DNA of 7,253 nucleotides, from positions 26,612 through 33,864 of the forward strand of contig WRMX01000006.1 in the NCBI GenBank assembly GCA_009776905.1, written 5' to 3'. Position 1 is the stretch's first letter; every line of letters starts with the position of its first letter. The notes beneath the pieces are model-generated. The model ran no database searches and was not told the DNA's origin. It saw nothing but the letters and a program-made list of their open reading frames with translations. Source of the DNA: Oscillospiraceae bacterium (GTDB lineage Bacteria; Bacillota; Clostridia; Oscillospirales; Oscillospiraceae). A program made the position numbers and the translations under genes. This document shows, piece after piece, positions 1-5,498 of this stretch.

Positions 1-368
1 CTGAATCCTCCTGCATATTTTCGGGAAGCGTCGTATGTATGGTTGCTCCCGTCCGTCAAAGGATCGTATCTATATAACGACACCTTGCTGCTGAATGTAA
101 TCTGAAGAGATACCCCGTTGATTATCAGCGGCTTTGCACCGGTTCCTGAACTACCATTCTCTATTTTGATTTTTGCCGTAATGAGCTTGTTTGCATGGTT
201 TTGCTCAAATTCAGCGACATAGCGCGTGTTTGCATCTGCAACCATATCACCATTTATCGCAATCAAGGGAAAATCTACAAGAGCTGCCATTGCTACCGGA
301 GCCATTGCGAACAGCATGAGCATTGCAATGAAAACAGACAGCATCTTCTTTTTGTTGTTAGTATTCAC
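1..368 (-). CDS. Secreted protein with cohesin-like N-terminal domain (partial, C-terminus outside window)
   Basis: The reading frame starts at a GTG (366-368) and stays open for 122 codons to the window edge, so the C-terminus is missing. The GTG was chosen because a GAGGAGG Shine-Dalgarno lies 9 bases upstream and the protein then opens with NNKKK followed by a hydrophobic segment (about residues 9-28) and an AMA cleavage site near residue 28, a normal Sec signal peptide. The ATG eight codons later would lose the lysine-rich region. Residues 32-122 align without gaps to residues 34-124 of the 911-residue protein encoded just upstream (42 of 91 identical by my count), sharing DFPL, NGD, LITA and YDP/FDP-type positions. 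It is thus a paralogue and probably the third gene of the same operon. The domain is rich in predicted beta strands and resembles cohesin/carbohydrate-binding sandwiches, but that fold call is inference. A C-terminal dockerin is likely but lies outside the window. Confidence 0.85.
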   Translation of the reverse strand, partial: MNTNNKKKMLSVFIAMLMLFAMAPVAMAALVDFPLIAINGDMVADANTRYVAEFEQNHANKLITAKIKIENGSSGTGAKPLIINGVSLQITFSSKVSLYRYDPLTDGSNHTYDASRKYAGGF

Positions 369-377
369 ATTATCAAG

Positions 378-384
378 CCTCCTC
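378..384 (-). promoter_or_regulatory. Ribosome binding site deciding the GTG start
   Basis: The minus strand reads GAGGAGG here, 9 bases before the GTG at 368-366. An overlapping ATG at 370-368 is followed at once by TGA and cannot be used, so this site fixes GTG as the start of the partial secreted protein. Confidence 0.75.
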
Positions 385-404
385 TACAAATTCATCCGCC
401 TCAC

Positions 405-455
405 TCCATGCTGTTGCGGAGTTGCGGAGGAAGCAGCATGGACACTTCCTCCGCA
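405..455 (-). other. Intercistronic hairpin with potential H-type pseudoknot
   Basis: In the minus-strand transcript, an 11-bp perfect stem pairs 455-445 (TGCGGAGGAAG) with 433-423 (CTTCCTCCGCA), leaving an 11-base loop. Nine bases of that loop (442-434) are perfectly complementary to 413-405 just downstream, so loop and tail can pair to form an H-type pseudoknot with about 2 and 9 unpaired linking bases. It starts 8 bases after the stop codon of the 911-residue protein and ends about 20 bases before the ribosome binding site of the next gene. There is no T tract, so it is not a standard intrinsic terminator. It may protect or process the mRNA, or adjust expression of the downstream gene. The base pairing is seen; the folding and role are inferred. 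Confidence 0.6.
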
Positions 456-463
456 TTGCCTGC

Positions 464-3199
464 CTATATGTCGATATCGACATCCTCCGCTCCCGCATAG
501 TCCCAAATGATCCTGTTCCACATCTCGAGCACCATCATAATGTCCTTGCTCTCGACAATCCCATCCGCATTCATGTCGCATGCAGAGTTATAGCGCGAAT
601 CGAAAAAGTCAACCCGCAGATCCATCAGTTCCATAATCATCATCAAGTCTTTGCTCTCAATCATAAGATCCCCGTTGCAATCGCCCCACCACAAGTTGAA
701 GATACCGTTGTCCGCGCTGCCCGGAGGCGCAAGCTCGATGATGTCGGGATCTGTCTCGGAAATCGTAACTATCATTGCTCTTGTCAAGTATCCCGGGCGG
801 CTGATGTGCAGCACATATGTGCCAAGCGGCACATTCCCGATATAAAACTCGCTCAGCCCTTCGATTGTTTGGTCCGGCGTCAGCACCGATGTCATGCGCA
901 GCTCCGGGTCGGCCGGAGTGCGGAATGTAGGTCTCAGCTCAATAGTGACTGCATGGAGTTCTCCAAAGCCGTCAAGCCCCAAATCGTCGCTGACCATCGG
1001 CCATATATAACCATGCACCACCCTATCTGTGACGGTAAACCCACCGCCGCCATCCTCCTTTTCATCGCCGATATCAGTGCCTCCGTTGTCTTTTCCCATC
1101 GCTGACGCGGAATTTAGTATATGTTTCCCCGCAGCGTTTGCATCAACAGTCGCTTCGAACGTTATGATATGCTCCGTGCCGCCGGGAATATTTCCGATTG
1201 TCACCATAAGCGTTTTCGTGTTTGGATAATAGAATGAGTACGTGGGGATTTTTCCATCCAGCAATGCGCTGCCGGAAACATATGTCACGCCGTCCGGAAT
1301 TGCATCGGTCATTACGACGCCGGTCCAAACTGACTTGTATGAGCCATCGTTCCCAACTGTTATCGTGAACATGATCTTATCTCCGATACGTGTCTTTCCG
1401 TCCGTGCTCGTCATGTTCGAAGACTTTTTGTCAATATATGGGATCGCGTTTTTCTTTGCCTGCACTTCCGCTTCAGAAGGATCGCTGGGGTCGCTGCCCT
1501 CCACAGTCTGCACGGCCTTGATTGTTTCGCCTTCCACAAGATTGATCGAGCCCGGAACGGTTACGCTCCATGTCCCATCCGGTTCGACCGTCACTATGCT
1601 CGTTGTGTTGCTTTCGGGATAGAAAATTTCAATAGTTGCTCCCGGCACTCCTGTTCCCGTTATGACCCTGTCGCCATCGTTTATCTCATCAATTGAAGGT
1701 TGGTCCGTACGATCGACGATGCTCTGTCCTCCTCCGTCCTCCTCAGTTTCAACAGCCAGGTCGTCGCCACCCTCTCCGTCCTTGCCTTCCACAGCCACAC
1801 TGTTGAGAATAGTCATACCATAAGCACCTTCGCCCACATCAGCGTCGAATGTGACTACTTTCTGTGTTCCGCCGGGTATGCTGCCCAGCGGCACCGTCAA
1901 AACACCATTAACGAATGTAAATCCCGTGCCCGCAGACAACGTGACGTTATCCAATGTGACATTGCCGACGAATGACATCCCCTCAGGGACTTCATCTATC
2001 ATAATTGCATCAGCCCAAACGGACAAAGGATGCCCATCATTTCTAGCAACAATCACATATCTGATGATGTCTCCCACATGCGTCTTTCCATCGGCGCTAG
2101 TCATATTGCTGCTCGTCTTGCTAAGGCTCACATCATCCATGCATGAGATGAAGTTACGCTCGAACTCAACAGCAACGGGAGCACTCGCAATATAACGTTT
2201 ATAATTCCCATACACGGCATCATCTCCGCTGTACGAGCTCCCTGCCATGCGGACAAAGATCATGCAAGCGTCATCCGGTATTACGGGATGTCCAGTAAAG
2301 TACGGTCCGTTTTCTGAATATGACCACTCCATCGTTTCCACAATATAACCTTCCACTACCCTGTCATTCTGGTTTGCAGACACGAACGGCGGCGATTGCA
2401 ATATATGCAGCTTGAACGATTGCGACACCGATTGACCGTCGAGCTTATTAACAAGATATGTGTCGCTGGTATTGACGCTCCTTTTATCGCCGACAAAGAA
2501 ATATGTGCCGTTTCCAAGCCAGTTTGATAATTTCTTTAGTTGCAAGCCCGGCGCAAGCGCGTTGTTGAGGAACTCAAATCGAAACATTTCAATATCAAGA
2601 GTTTCCTTGCCGTCTATCGGCATAAAGTAAACCTGCGCGACTGTCGCAGTCTGCCCCGGCGCAATCGACAATATAAACTTCTCGCTTGCGGCGGTCACTG
2701 TCGCCCCGATAAATCTGCCATTCGCGTCATTTCGGAACGCATGGGAGCCGAAGACGTCAAATTTTTCCGTTGGCGTGCCGCTGATCGGCGCAAAGCAGTA
2801 TTTGCGTAAGTCGTTTTCATCTATATTCAATGCTCCGTGATATAAACGCGCCGGATCAAAAACGTGATCGCCTGCGTCCCCAACAGGGTCAAATCTATAT
2901 GGCGCAACCCTTGCATCGAACGAGATTTCAAAACTGGCGCCGCTTATTCGTATCGGCGACGCACCCTGTCCTGTGTTGCCATTGATGATTTTCACAGATG
3001 CTGTTATCAGCATTGTTGTCGGATCCTGCGCAAAATCCATAATGAACTGCGTGTTTTCATTTGCTACAAGATCGCCGTTCAGGGCAACAAGCGGAAAATC
3101 TTTCAGTTCTGCTGCTGACGCAGCCAGCATAAAAGAAACCAGCAAAAACCCCGATAAAATGATGCTCAGCAGCACGAATATCTTTCTTTTTCTTCTCAT
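464..3199 (-). CDS. Secreted modular dockerin protein with cohesin-like, DUF11-like and Ig-like domains
   Basis: This 911-residue protein starts at an ATG with an AGGAGAGG Shine-Dalgarno 7 bases upstream. Residues 1-29 are a signal peptide (RRKRK, hydrophobic core, ASA cleavage site). Residues 31-350 form a beta-rich region whose start is a paralogue of the partial gene downstream and looks cohesin-like. Two DUF11-like repeats follow (about 358-485 and 588-715, each with SSNMTS.DGKT, G..I, NDG, SVW, IPGGT and ILNS positions and ending in a GGG..VDR/TDR linker), with a bacterial Ig-like domain between them (about 498-582; ITGTGVPGATIEIF and DGTWSVTVP). Residues 728-825 resemble a carboxypeptidase-regulatory-like domain (GTYVLHISRPGYLTRA). 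A type I-like dockerin fills 838-897, with calcium loops starting at D840 and D875 and ending at D851 and D886, then an acidic tail. No catalytic domain is seen. It lies 18 bases after the preceding dockerin gene, so the two are probably cotranscribed. A structural or adhesive surface role is inferred. Confidence 0.88.
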   Translation of the reverse strand: MRRKRKIFVLLSIILSGFLLVSFMLAASAAELKDFPLVALNGDLVANENTQFIMDFAQDPTTMLITASVKIINGNTGQGASPIRISGASFEISFDARVAPYRFDPVGDAGDHVFDPARLYHGALNIDENDLRKYCFAPISGTPTEKFDVFGSHAFRNDANGRFIGATVTAASEKFILSIAPGQTATVAQVYFMPIDGKETLDIEMFRFEFLNNALAPGLQLKKLSNWLGNGTYFFVGDKRSVNTSDTYLVNKLDGQSVSQSFKLHILQSPPFVSANQNDRVVEGYIVETMEWSYSENGPYFTGHPVIPDDACMIFVRMAGSSYSGDDAVYGNYKRYIASAPVAVEFERNFISCMDDVSLSKTSSNMTSADGKTHVGDIIRYVIVARNDGHPLSVWADAIMIDEVPEGMSFVGNVTLDNVTLSAGTGFTFVNGVLTVPLGSIPGGTQKVVTFDADVGEGAYGMTILNSVAVEGKDGEGGDDLAVETEEDGGGQSIVDRTDQPSIDEINDGDRVITGTGVPGATIEIFYPESNTTSIVTVEPDGTWSVTVPGSINLVEGETIKAVQTVEGSDPSDPSEAEVQAKKNAIPYIDKKSSNMTSTDGKTRIGDKIMFTITVGNDGSYKSVWTGVVMTDAIPDGVTYVSGSALLDGKIPTYSFYYPNTKTLMVTIGNIPGGTEHIITFEATVDANAAGKHILNSASAMGKDNGGTDIGDEKEDGGGGFTVTDRVVHGYIWPMVSDDLGLDGFGELHAVTIELRPTFRTPADPELRMTSVLTPDQTIEGLSEFYIGNVPLGTYVLHISRPGYLTRAMIVTISETDPDIIELAPPGSADNGIFNLWWGDCNGDLMIESKDLMMIMELMDLRVDFFDSRYNSACDMNADGIVESKDIMMVLEMWNRIIWDYAGAEDVDIDI

Positions 3200-3217
3200 G
3201 TTGTATCCTCTCCTTTT

Positions 3218-4543
3218 TTATGAAAATACGTCTACACTTTCCGCTCCCGGATAATCCCATATGATCTTGTTCCACATCTCATAAACCATCATGGTGTCCC
3301 TGCCATCGATCACCCCATCCGCATTCATGTCACACGCCGCGTTATATCGCGCATCAAAGGCATCTACCCCCTCTGCCAGCAACTCCATAATCATCATTAC
3401 GTCCCTGCCATCGACGCACAAGTCATCGTTGCAATCGCCCCACCACAAACGAAAAACCCCCATATCCTCATCCCCCGGCGGAGACAGAGCGTATTTGGAA
3501 CCTGTCGTATTTGCGATAGTAACCGGCATTGCTCTTGCTATATACCCGGGCCTTTTGATATATAGGACATATTCACCGGGCGGCACATTTTCAAACGTAA
3601 ACTCTCCAAGCCCATCATCCCCTGCCAATACTGCTCTCACAGAAAGCGAAGAGGCAGCGGGTGTTAAAAATGTTGCTCTCAGTTCGACAGTCACATCATG
3701 CTTTTGCAAGAAACTGCTCCCCAACCCGAGGTCGTCGGTAGCCATTGGCCAAACCTTCCCTGTCACCGACGATCCGAAAATACCGGAGCCAACCCATATC
3801 GCAGGGCGGTGGTGGGCATATGTGCCTGTTACTGTGTGCTGGTATGCGCGGCCATATGTCACTTCCGATGCATCTCCGGTATATGCGACGCAGCCTGCAG
3901 AATACGATGTGTTCCCGGGCGTCCTGAGCCAATATGCAGGCGCGATATACGCTCCGACATACTCCGGGAGAAGCAACTCGCAATTCTTCCTCGCTTCATA
4001 TGAGCTTTTGAAGAGCTCACCATTCGGCAGAATCTTTGAATATTGCATCGAACAGAAAAGCGCGGCTTCACAGTAACTGAGCGCGAAAGCAATGTCATTT
4101 CCTTTTCGCGCTTCCCCTCCTGTCGGCAGGCTCATTCCATCTATATATCCTGCTCCAATCGTGCCTAACACTCTCATTGCATCGTTTGTCACCGCATAAT
4201 CACGCAGCCTCGCATTACTGCTCAGCTTGTTGTTATACCAGTCATTGATGCTCTTTCGGGTCTGCGAGTTGACGTAAGTGTTGTCCTTGAGCGTGCTGCT
4301 GTATGTCGTCAGACTGCTTGTAATAGGTTCCTGTCTCAGGAGAAGCGAATATCCGCCGTATTGCGCAATCTCTATCCATGCAGAGCTGTCGCCTGTTGCT
4401 TCGCGCGAGAGCAATCTGCCGCTTACTGCTACCGGATCGTCCAATGCGGTTGCTACTTGGTCTGCCGGTAATACTGCCGCGACCACCGCCAAAACCAATG
4501 CCACCGCCATCCCTGCCATCTGCCACTTTTTTCCGGAAATCAT
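3218..4543 (-). CDS. Secreted DUF6273-like protein with C-terminal dockerin
   Basis: This 441-residue protein starts at an ATG preceded by GGGAGGG with about 10 bases of spacing. A signal peptide occupies residues 1-33 (KK, long Ala/Val/Leu core, ATA cleavage site). Residues about 55-251 match the pattern of DUF6273, a domain of unknown function in Firmicute surface proteins: YGGYSLLLRQ near 62-71, S..R..INDWYNN at 93-105, a YWLRTPG motif at 204-210, then GCVAYTGD and a closing HRPAIWV at 245-251. Residues 258-350 form a carboxypeptidase-regulatory-like beta domain (PPGEYVLYIKRPGYIARA at 321-338). The dockerin covers 368-427, with calcium loops D370-D381 and D405-D416, both with D/N/D/D/D at positions 1, 3, 5, 9 and 12. 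The last 184 residues parallel the last 184 of the 911-residue protein; the final 81 align without gaps with 51 identities by my count. It is the first gene after the promoter near 4659-4687. The substrate or ligand of the N-terminal domain is unknown. Confidence 0.88.
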   Translation of the reverse strand: MISGKKWQMAGMAVALVLAVVAAVLPADQVATALDDPVAVSGRLLSREATGDSSAWIEIAQYGGYSLLLRQEPITSSLTTYSSTLKDNTYVNSQTRKSINDWYNNKLSSNARLRDYAVTNDAMRVLGTIGAGYIDGMSLPTGGEARKGNDIAFALSYCEAALFCSMQYSKILPNGELFKSSYEARKNCELLLPEYVGAYIAPAYWLRTPGNTSYSAGCVAYTGDASEVTYGRAYQHTVTGTYAHHRPAIWVGSGIFGSSVTGKVWPMATDDLGLGSSFLQKHDVTVELRATFLTPAASSLSVRAVLAGDDGLGEFTFENVPPGEYVLYIKRPGYIARAMPVTIANTTGSKYALSPPGDEDMGVFRLWWGDCNDDLCVDGRDVMMIMELLAEGVDAFDARYNAACDMNADGVIDGRDTMMVYEMWNKIIWDYPGAESVDVFS

Positions 4544-4568
4544 TCTTATACCACCCTCCCTATTTTAC

Positions 4569-4594
4569 ATGTGCTTGCCACCATGGAAGCACAT
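4569..4594 (-). promoter_or_regulatory. Leader hairpin just upstream of the DUF6273-dockerin gene
   Basis: A perfect 8-bp inverted repeat (ATGTGCTT and AAGCACAT on the minus strand) encloses a 10-base loop. It ends 8 bases before the GGGAGGG ribosome binding site, so it could affect ribosome access or transcript stability. Its role is inferred. Confidence 0.5.
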
Positions 4595-4603
4595 CGATTA
4601 TTT

Positions 4604-4640
4604 ATGCCTGTTCAGGATTTGCAAGATTATGAACAGGCAT
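4604..4640 (-). promoter_or_regulatory. Leader inverted repeat (11-bp perfect stem) of the dockerin operon
   Basis: On the minus strand ATGCCTGTTCA (4640-4630) and TGAACAGGCAT (4614-4604) pair perfectly around a 15-base loop. No T tract follows on this strand, so it is not an intrinsic terminator. It lies just downstream of the predicted promoter, near the 5' end of the transcript, where it could act as a stabilising hairpin, an operator in DNA, or part of a cis-acting RNA. A competing shorter stem, CAGGC (4653-4649) with GCCTG (4638-4634), uses the same upstream arm. I recognise no known riboswitch class. Confidence 0.55.
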
Positions 4641-4658
4641 GGCCTTTTGCCTGAAATT

Positions 4659-4687
4659 ATCATCACATAGACCTGAATACTTGTCAA
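4659..4687 (-). promoter_or_regulatory. Predicted sigma-A promoter of the dockerin operon
   Basis: The minus strand has a perfect TTGACA -35 at 4687-4682. At 17-base spacing the -10 would be GATGAT (4664-4659); a better hexamer, GATAAT (4661-4656), sits at 20 bases. The position between the upstream terminator and the first dockerin gene fits a promoter, giving a leader of roughly 110 bases. The -10 choice is uncertain. Confidence 0.5.
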
Positions 4688-4721
4688 ATTAGTAAAAACT
4701 AGGCTACTATGCATTTTTCCT

Positions 4722-4762
4722 ATAACAAAACAAGGCCTTCCACCAAAAACGGCAGAAGGCCT
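4722..4762 (-). terminator. Rho-independent terminator of the small membrane protein gene
   Basis: On the minus strand AGGCCTTC (4762-4755) pairs with GAAGGCCT (4740-4733). TGCC/GGTG extends the stem by four more pairs, two of them G-U wobbles, closing on a GTTTTT loop. The stem is followed by the T-rich run TTGTTTTGTTA (4732-4722). It begins 30 bases after the stop of the small membrane protein gene and separates it from the dockerin operon. A 14-bp palindrome (4777-4790, AGCGCC TT GGCGCT) lies between the stop and this terminator and may form an additional small hairpin. Confidence 0.9.
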
Positions 4763-4792
4763 ATCTAATGTTGCGAAGCGCCAAGGCGCTAA

Positions 4793-5233
4793 TCAACTTG
4801 CAATATGTCGTAAAAGAGGAACCGGCGGATCGTCCATAACCTCCTCTGCATCGCCATAAAAAGAAGCATCAGCATTTTGTGAGATCCGGGCATTTGGCAA
4901 AGCTCCGGCATTTGGCAAAGCTCCGACATTTGGCAAAGCTCCGGCATTTGGCAAAGCAGCATCGACAGGGCAAAACGAAGGCGAGGCATCCGGCATTCCC
5001 ACATTGACGCGCGCAAACTGCGCAGGGACCCGATCCCTGTCCCCGGGGAAAACTCTTTTATGCCTCGCCTTTTCTTTCGCATACATGTCGCCTGCATAGA
5101 TGACGGCTGCGGTGATAACGATCCCTCCGTGAATCAACGCTGAAAACACTCCATCGATAGCTGCCGCCGCCAGATAGCAACCTCCAAGAATGAGCAGGAA
5201 GACCCCTGCCAGAATGCACAGTAATACTTTCAT
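4793..5233 (-). CDS. Small membrane protein with a hexapeptide tandem repeat, function unknown
   Basis: I do not recognise this 146-residue protein. The start is the ATG at 5233-5231, because GGAGGAG lies 5 bases upstream and the protein then opens MKVLLC with an immediate hydrophobic segment; an in-frame ATG 15 codons earlier (5278) would add a polar stretch and has no good ribosome binding site. Two hydrophobic segments (about residues 3-25 and 28-48) suggest a membrane hairpin, followed by a basic cluster (KEKARHKR, 53-60). LGGC at 16-19 is a weak lipobox-like match, so a lipoprotein is an alternative. Residues 92-115 repeat a GALPNA-type hexapeptide about four times, encoded by an 18-bp tandem repeat. 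The tail is acidic and proline-containing. The gene has its own likely promoter at 5317-5325 and a terminator at 4762-4722, so it is probably monocistronic. A low-complexity tail that varies in length between strains is plausible. Confidence 0.7.
   Translation of the reverse strand: MKVLLCILAGVFLLILGGCYLAAAAIDGVFSALIHGGIVITAAVIYAGDMYAKEKARHKRVFPGDRDRVPAQFARVNVGMPDASPSFCPVDAALPNAGALPNVGALPNAGALPNARISQNADASFYGDAEEVMDDPPVPLLRHIAS
4890..4957. repeat. 18-bp tandem repeat inside the small membrane protein gene
   Basis: Three full 18-bp units run at 4890-4907, 4908-4925 and 4926-4943 (GCATTTGGCAAAGCTCCG; the third begins with A instead of G), and a fourth partial unit follows at 4944-4957. The period is a multiple of three, so copy-number change keeps the frame. 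On the minus strand each unit encodes one hexapeptide of the GALPNA/GALPNV type. Confidence 0.92.
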
Positions 5234-5238
5234 GATAT

Positions 5239-5245
5239 CTCCTCC
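5239..5245 (-). promoter_or_regulatory. Ribosome binding site deciding the start of the small membrane protein
   Basis: The minus strand reads GGAGGAG here, 5 bases before the ATG at 5233. It favours this start over the in-frame ATG at 5278. The overlapping TACGGAG (5248-5242) is complementary to CTCCGTA at 5313-5307, but that copy falls around the predicted transcription start, so sequestration is doubtful. Confidence 0.75.
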
Positions 5246-5316
5246 GTAAGTATGGTTATATTTGCAAATAGATGCCATTGTGGCAAAGATGCATATTTTT
5301 CCTCTGTACGGAGATA

Positions 5317-5325
5317 ATCATATCA
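5317..5325 (-). promoter_or_regulatory. Predicted extended -10 promoter of the small membrane protein gene
   Basis: The minus strand reads TGATATGAT, which fits the extended -10 pattern TGnTATAAT with one mismatch. No good -35 is visible at normal spacing, as is usual for this promoter type. Transcription would start near 5310 and give a leader of about 75 bases, which contains a 12-bp palindrome TATTTGCAAATA (5259-5270). Confidence 0.5.
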
Positions 5326-5401
5326 CTTCAGGTGTCCAATAAACCTCCCAGTTGGCGTTTTTTCGCAATAATGCCCAGAATCACGCATAGCGCTCATAGC
5401 A

Positions 5402-5467
5402 AACTCGCGGTCATCGGGGAATCAGTGAGTGTTCGGACACCCATAGATTCCCAGAGGGCCGCGAGTT
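5402..5467 (-). other. Long three-tier hairpin downstream of the flavin oxidoreductase gene
   Basis: On the minus strand three nested stems share one axis: AACTCGCGG/CCGCGAGTT (5467-5459 with 5410-5402), GGGAATC/GATTCCC (5452-5446 with 5423-5417), and TGGGTGT/ACACTCA (5443-5437 with 5432-5426, one G-U pair) closed by a CCGA tetraloop. Six-by-six and two-by-two internal loops separate them. The G-U pair becomes an A-C mismatch on the plus strand, so the minus-strand RNA folds better, in line with the direction of the flanking genes. It begins 31 bases after the oxidoreductase stop. No T tract follows, so it is not a standard terminator. It may be a 3' mRNA-protecting structure, a dispersed palindromic repeat or a small RNA; the role is inferred. 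Confidence 0.6.
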
Positions 5468-5498
5468 GGATAAGCATATCTCTATTCAGAACCTTGCG

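Noticed and set aside
422..1105. Open plus-strand frame of 227 codons opposite the 911-residue gene
   Set aside because: It lies wholly antisense to a well-supported gene, has no recognisable domain or good ribosome binding site, and is explained by the composition of the opposite strand.
3291..4076. Open plus-strand frame of 261 codons opposite the DUF6273-dockerin gene
   Set aside because: It is antisense to a gene with a signal peptide, dockerin and paralogue support; its translation shows no domain.
3218..4543. Possible variable protein of a diversity-generating retroelement, because of the lectin-like WLR...RPA pattern
   Set aside because: No reverse transcriptase, template repeat or near-duplicate of the C-terminal part of this domain is visible in the window.
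4546..4584. Leader ORF of 12 codons ending just before the DUF6273-dockerin start
   Set aside because: It has no ribosome binding site, its ATG lies in a hairpin loop, and it overlaps the ribosome binding site of the main gene; nothing supports its translation.
4890..4957. Short regularly spaced repeats resembling a CRISPR array
   Set aside because: The units are directly adjacent with no spacers, lie in frame inside a gene and encode a hexapeptide repeat.
5234..5278. Earlier ATG at 5278 as start of the small membrane protein
   Set aside because: It has no Shine-Dalgarno and would put a polar stretch before the hydrophobic segment, whereas the ATG at 5233 has GGAGGAG at proper spacing.
5242..5313. 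Leader CTCCGTA (5313-5307) pairing with the ribosome binding site of the small membrane protein
   Set aside because: Given the predicted -10 at 5322-5317, transcription would start around 5310, so most of the upstream copy would be outside the transcript.
5402..5467. Integron attC-like site, because ATCCAAC precedes the palindrome arm on the minus strand
   Set aside because: The other end reads GTTTGCT, which does not fit GTTRRRY or pair with the first core, and there is no integrase gene.
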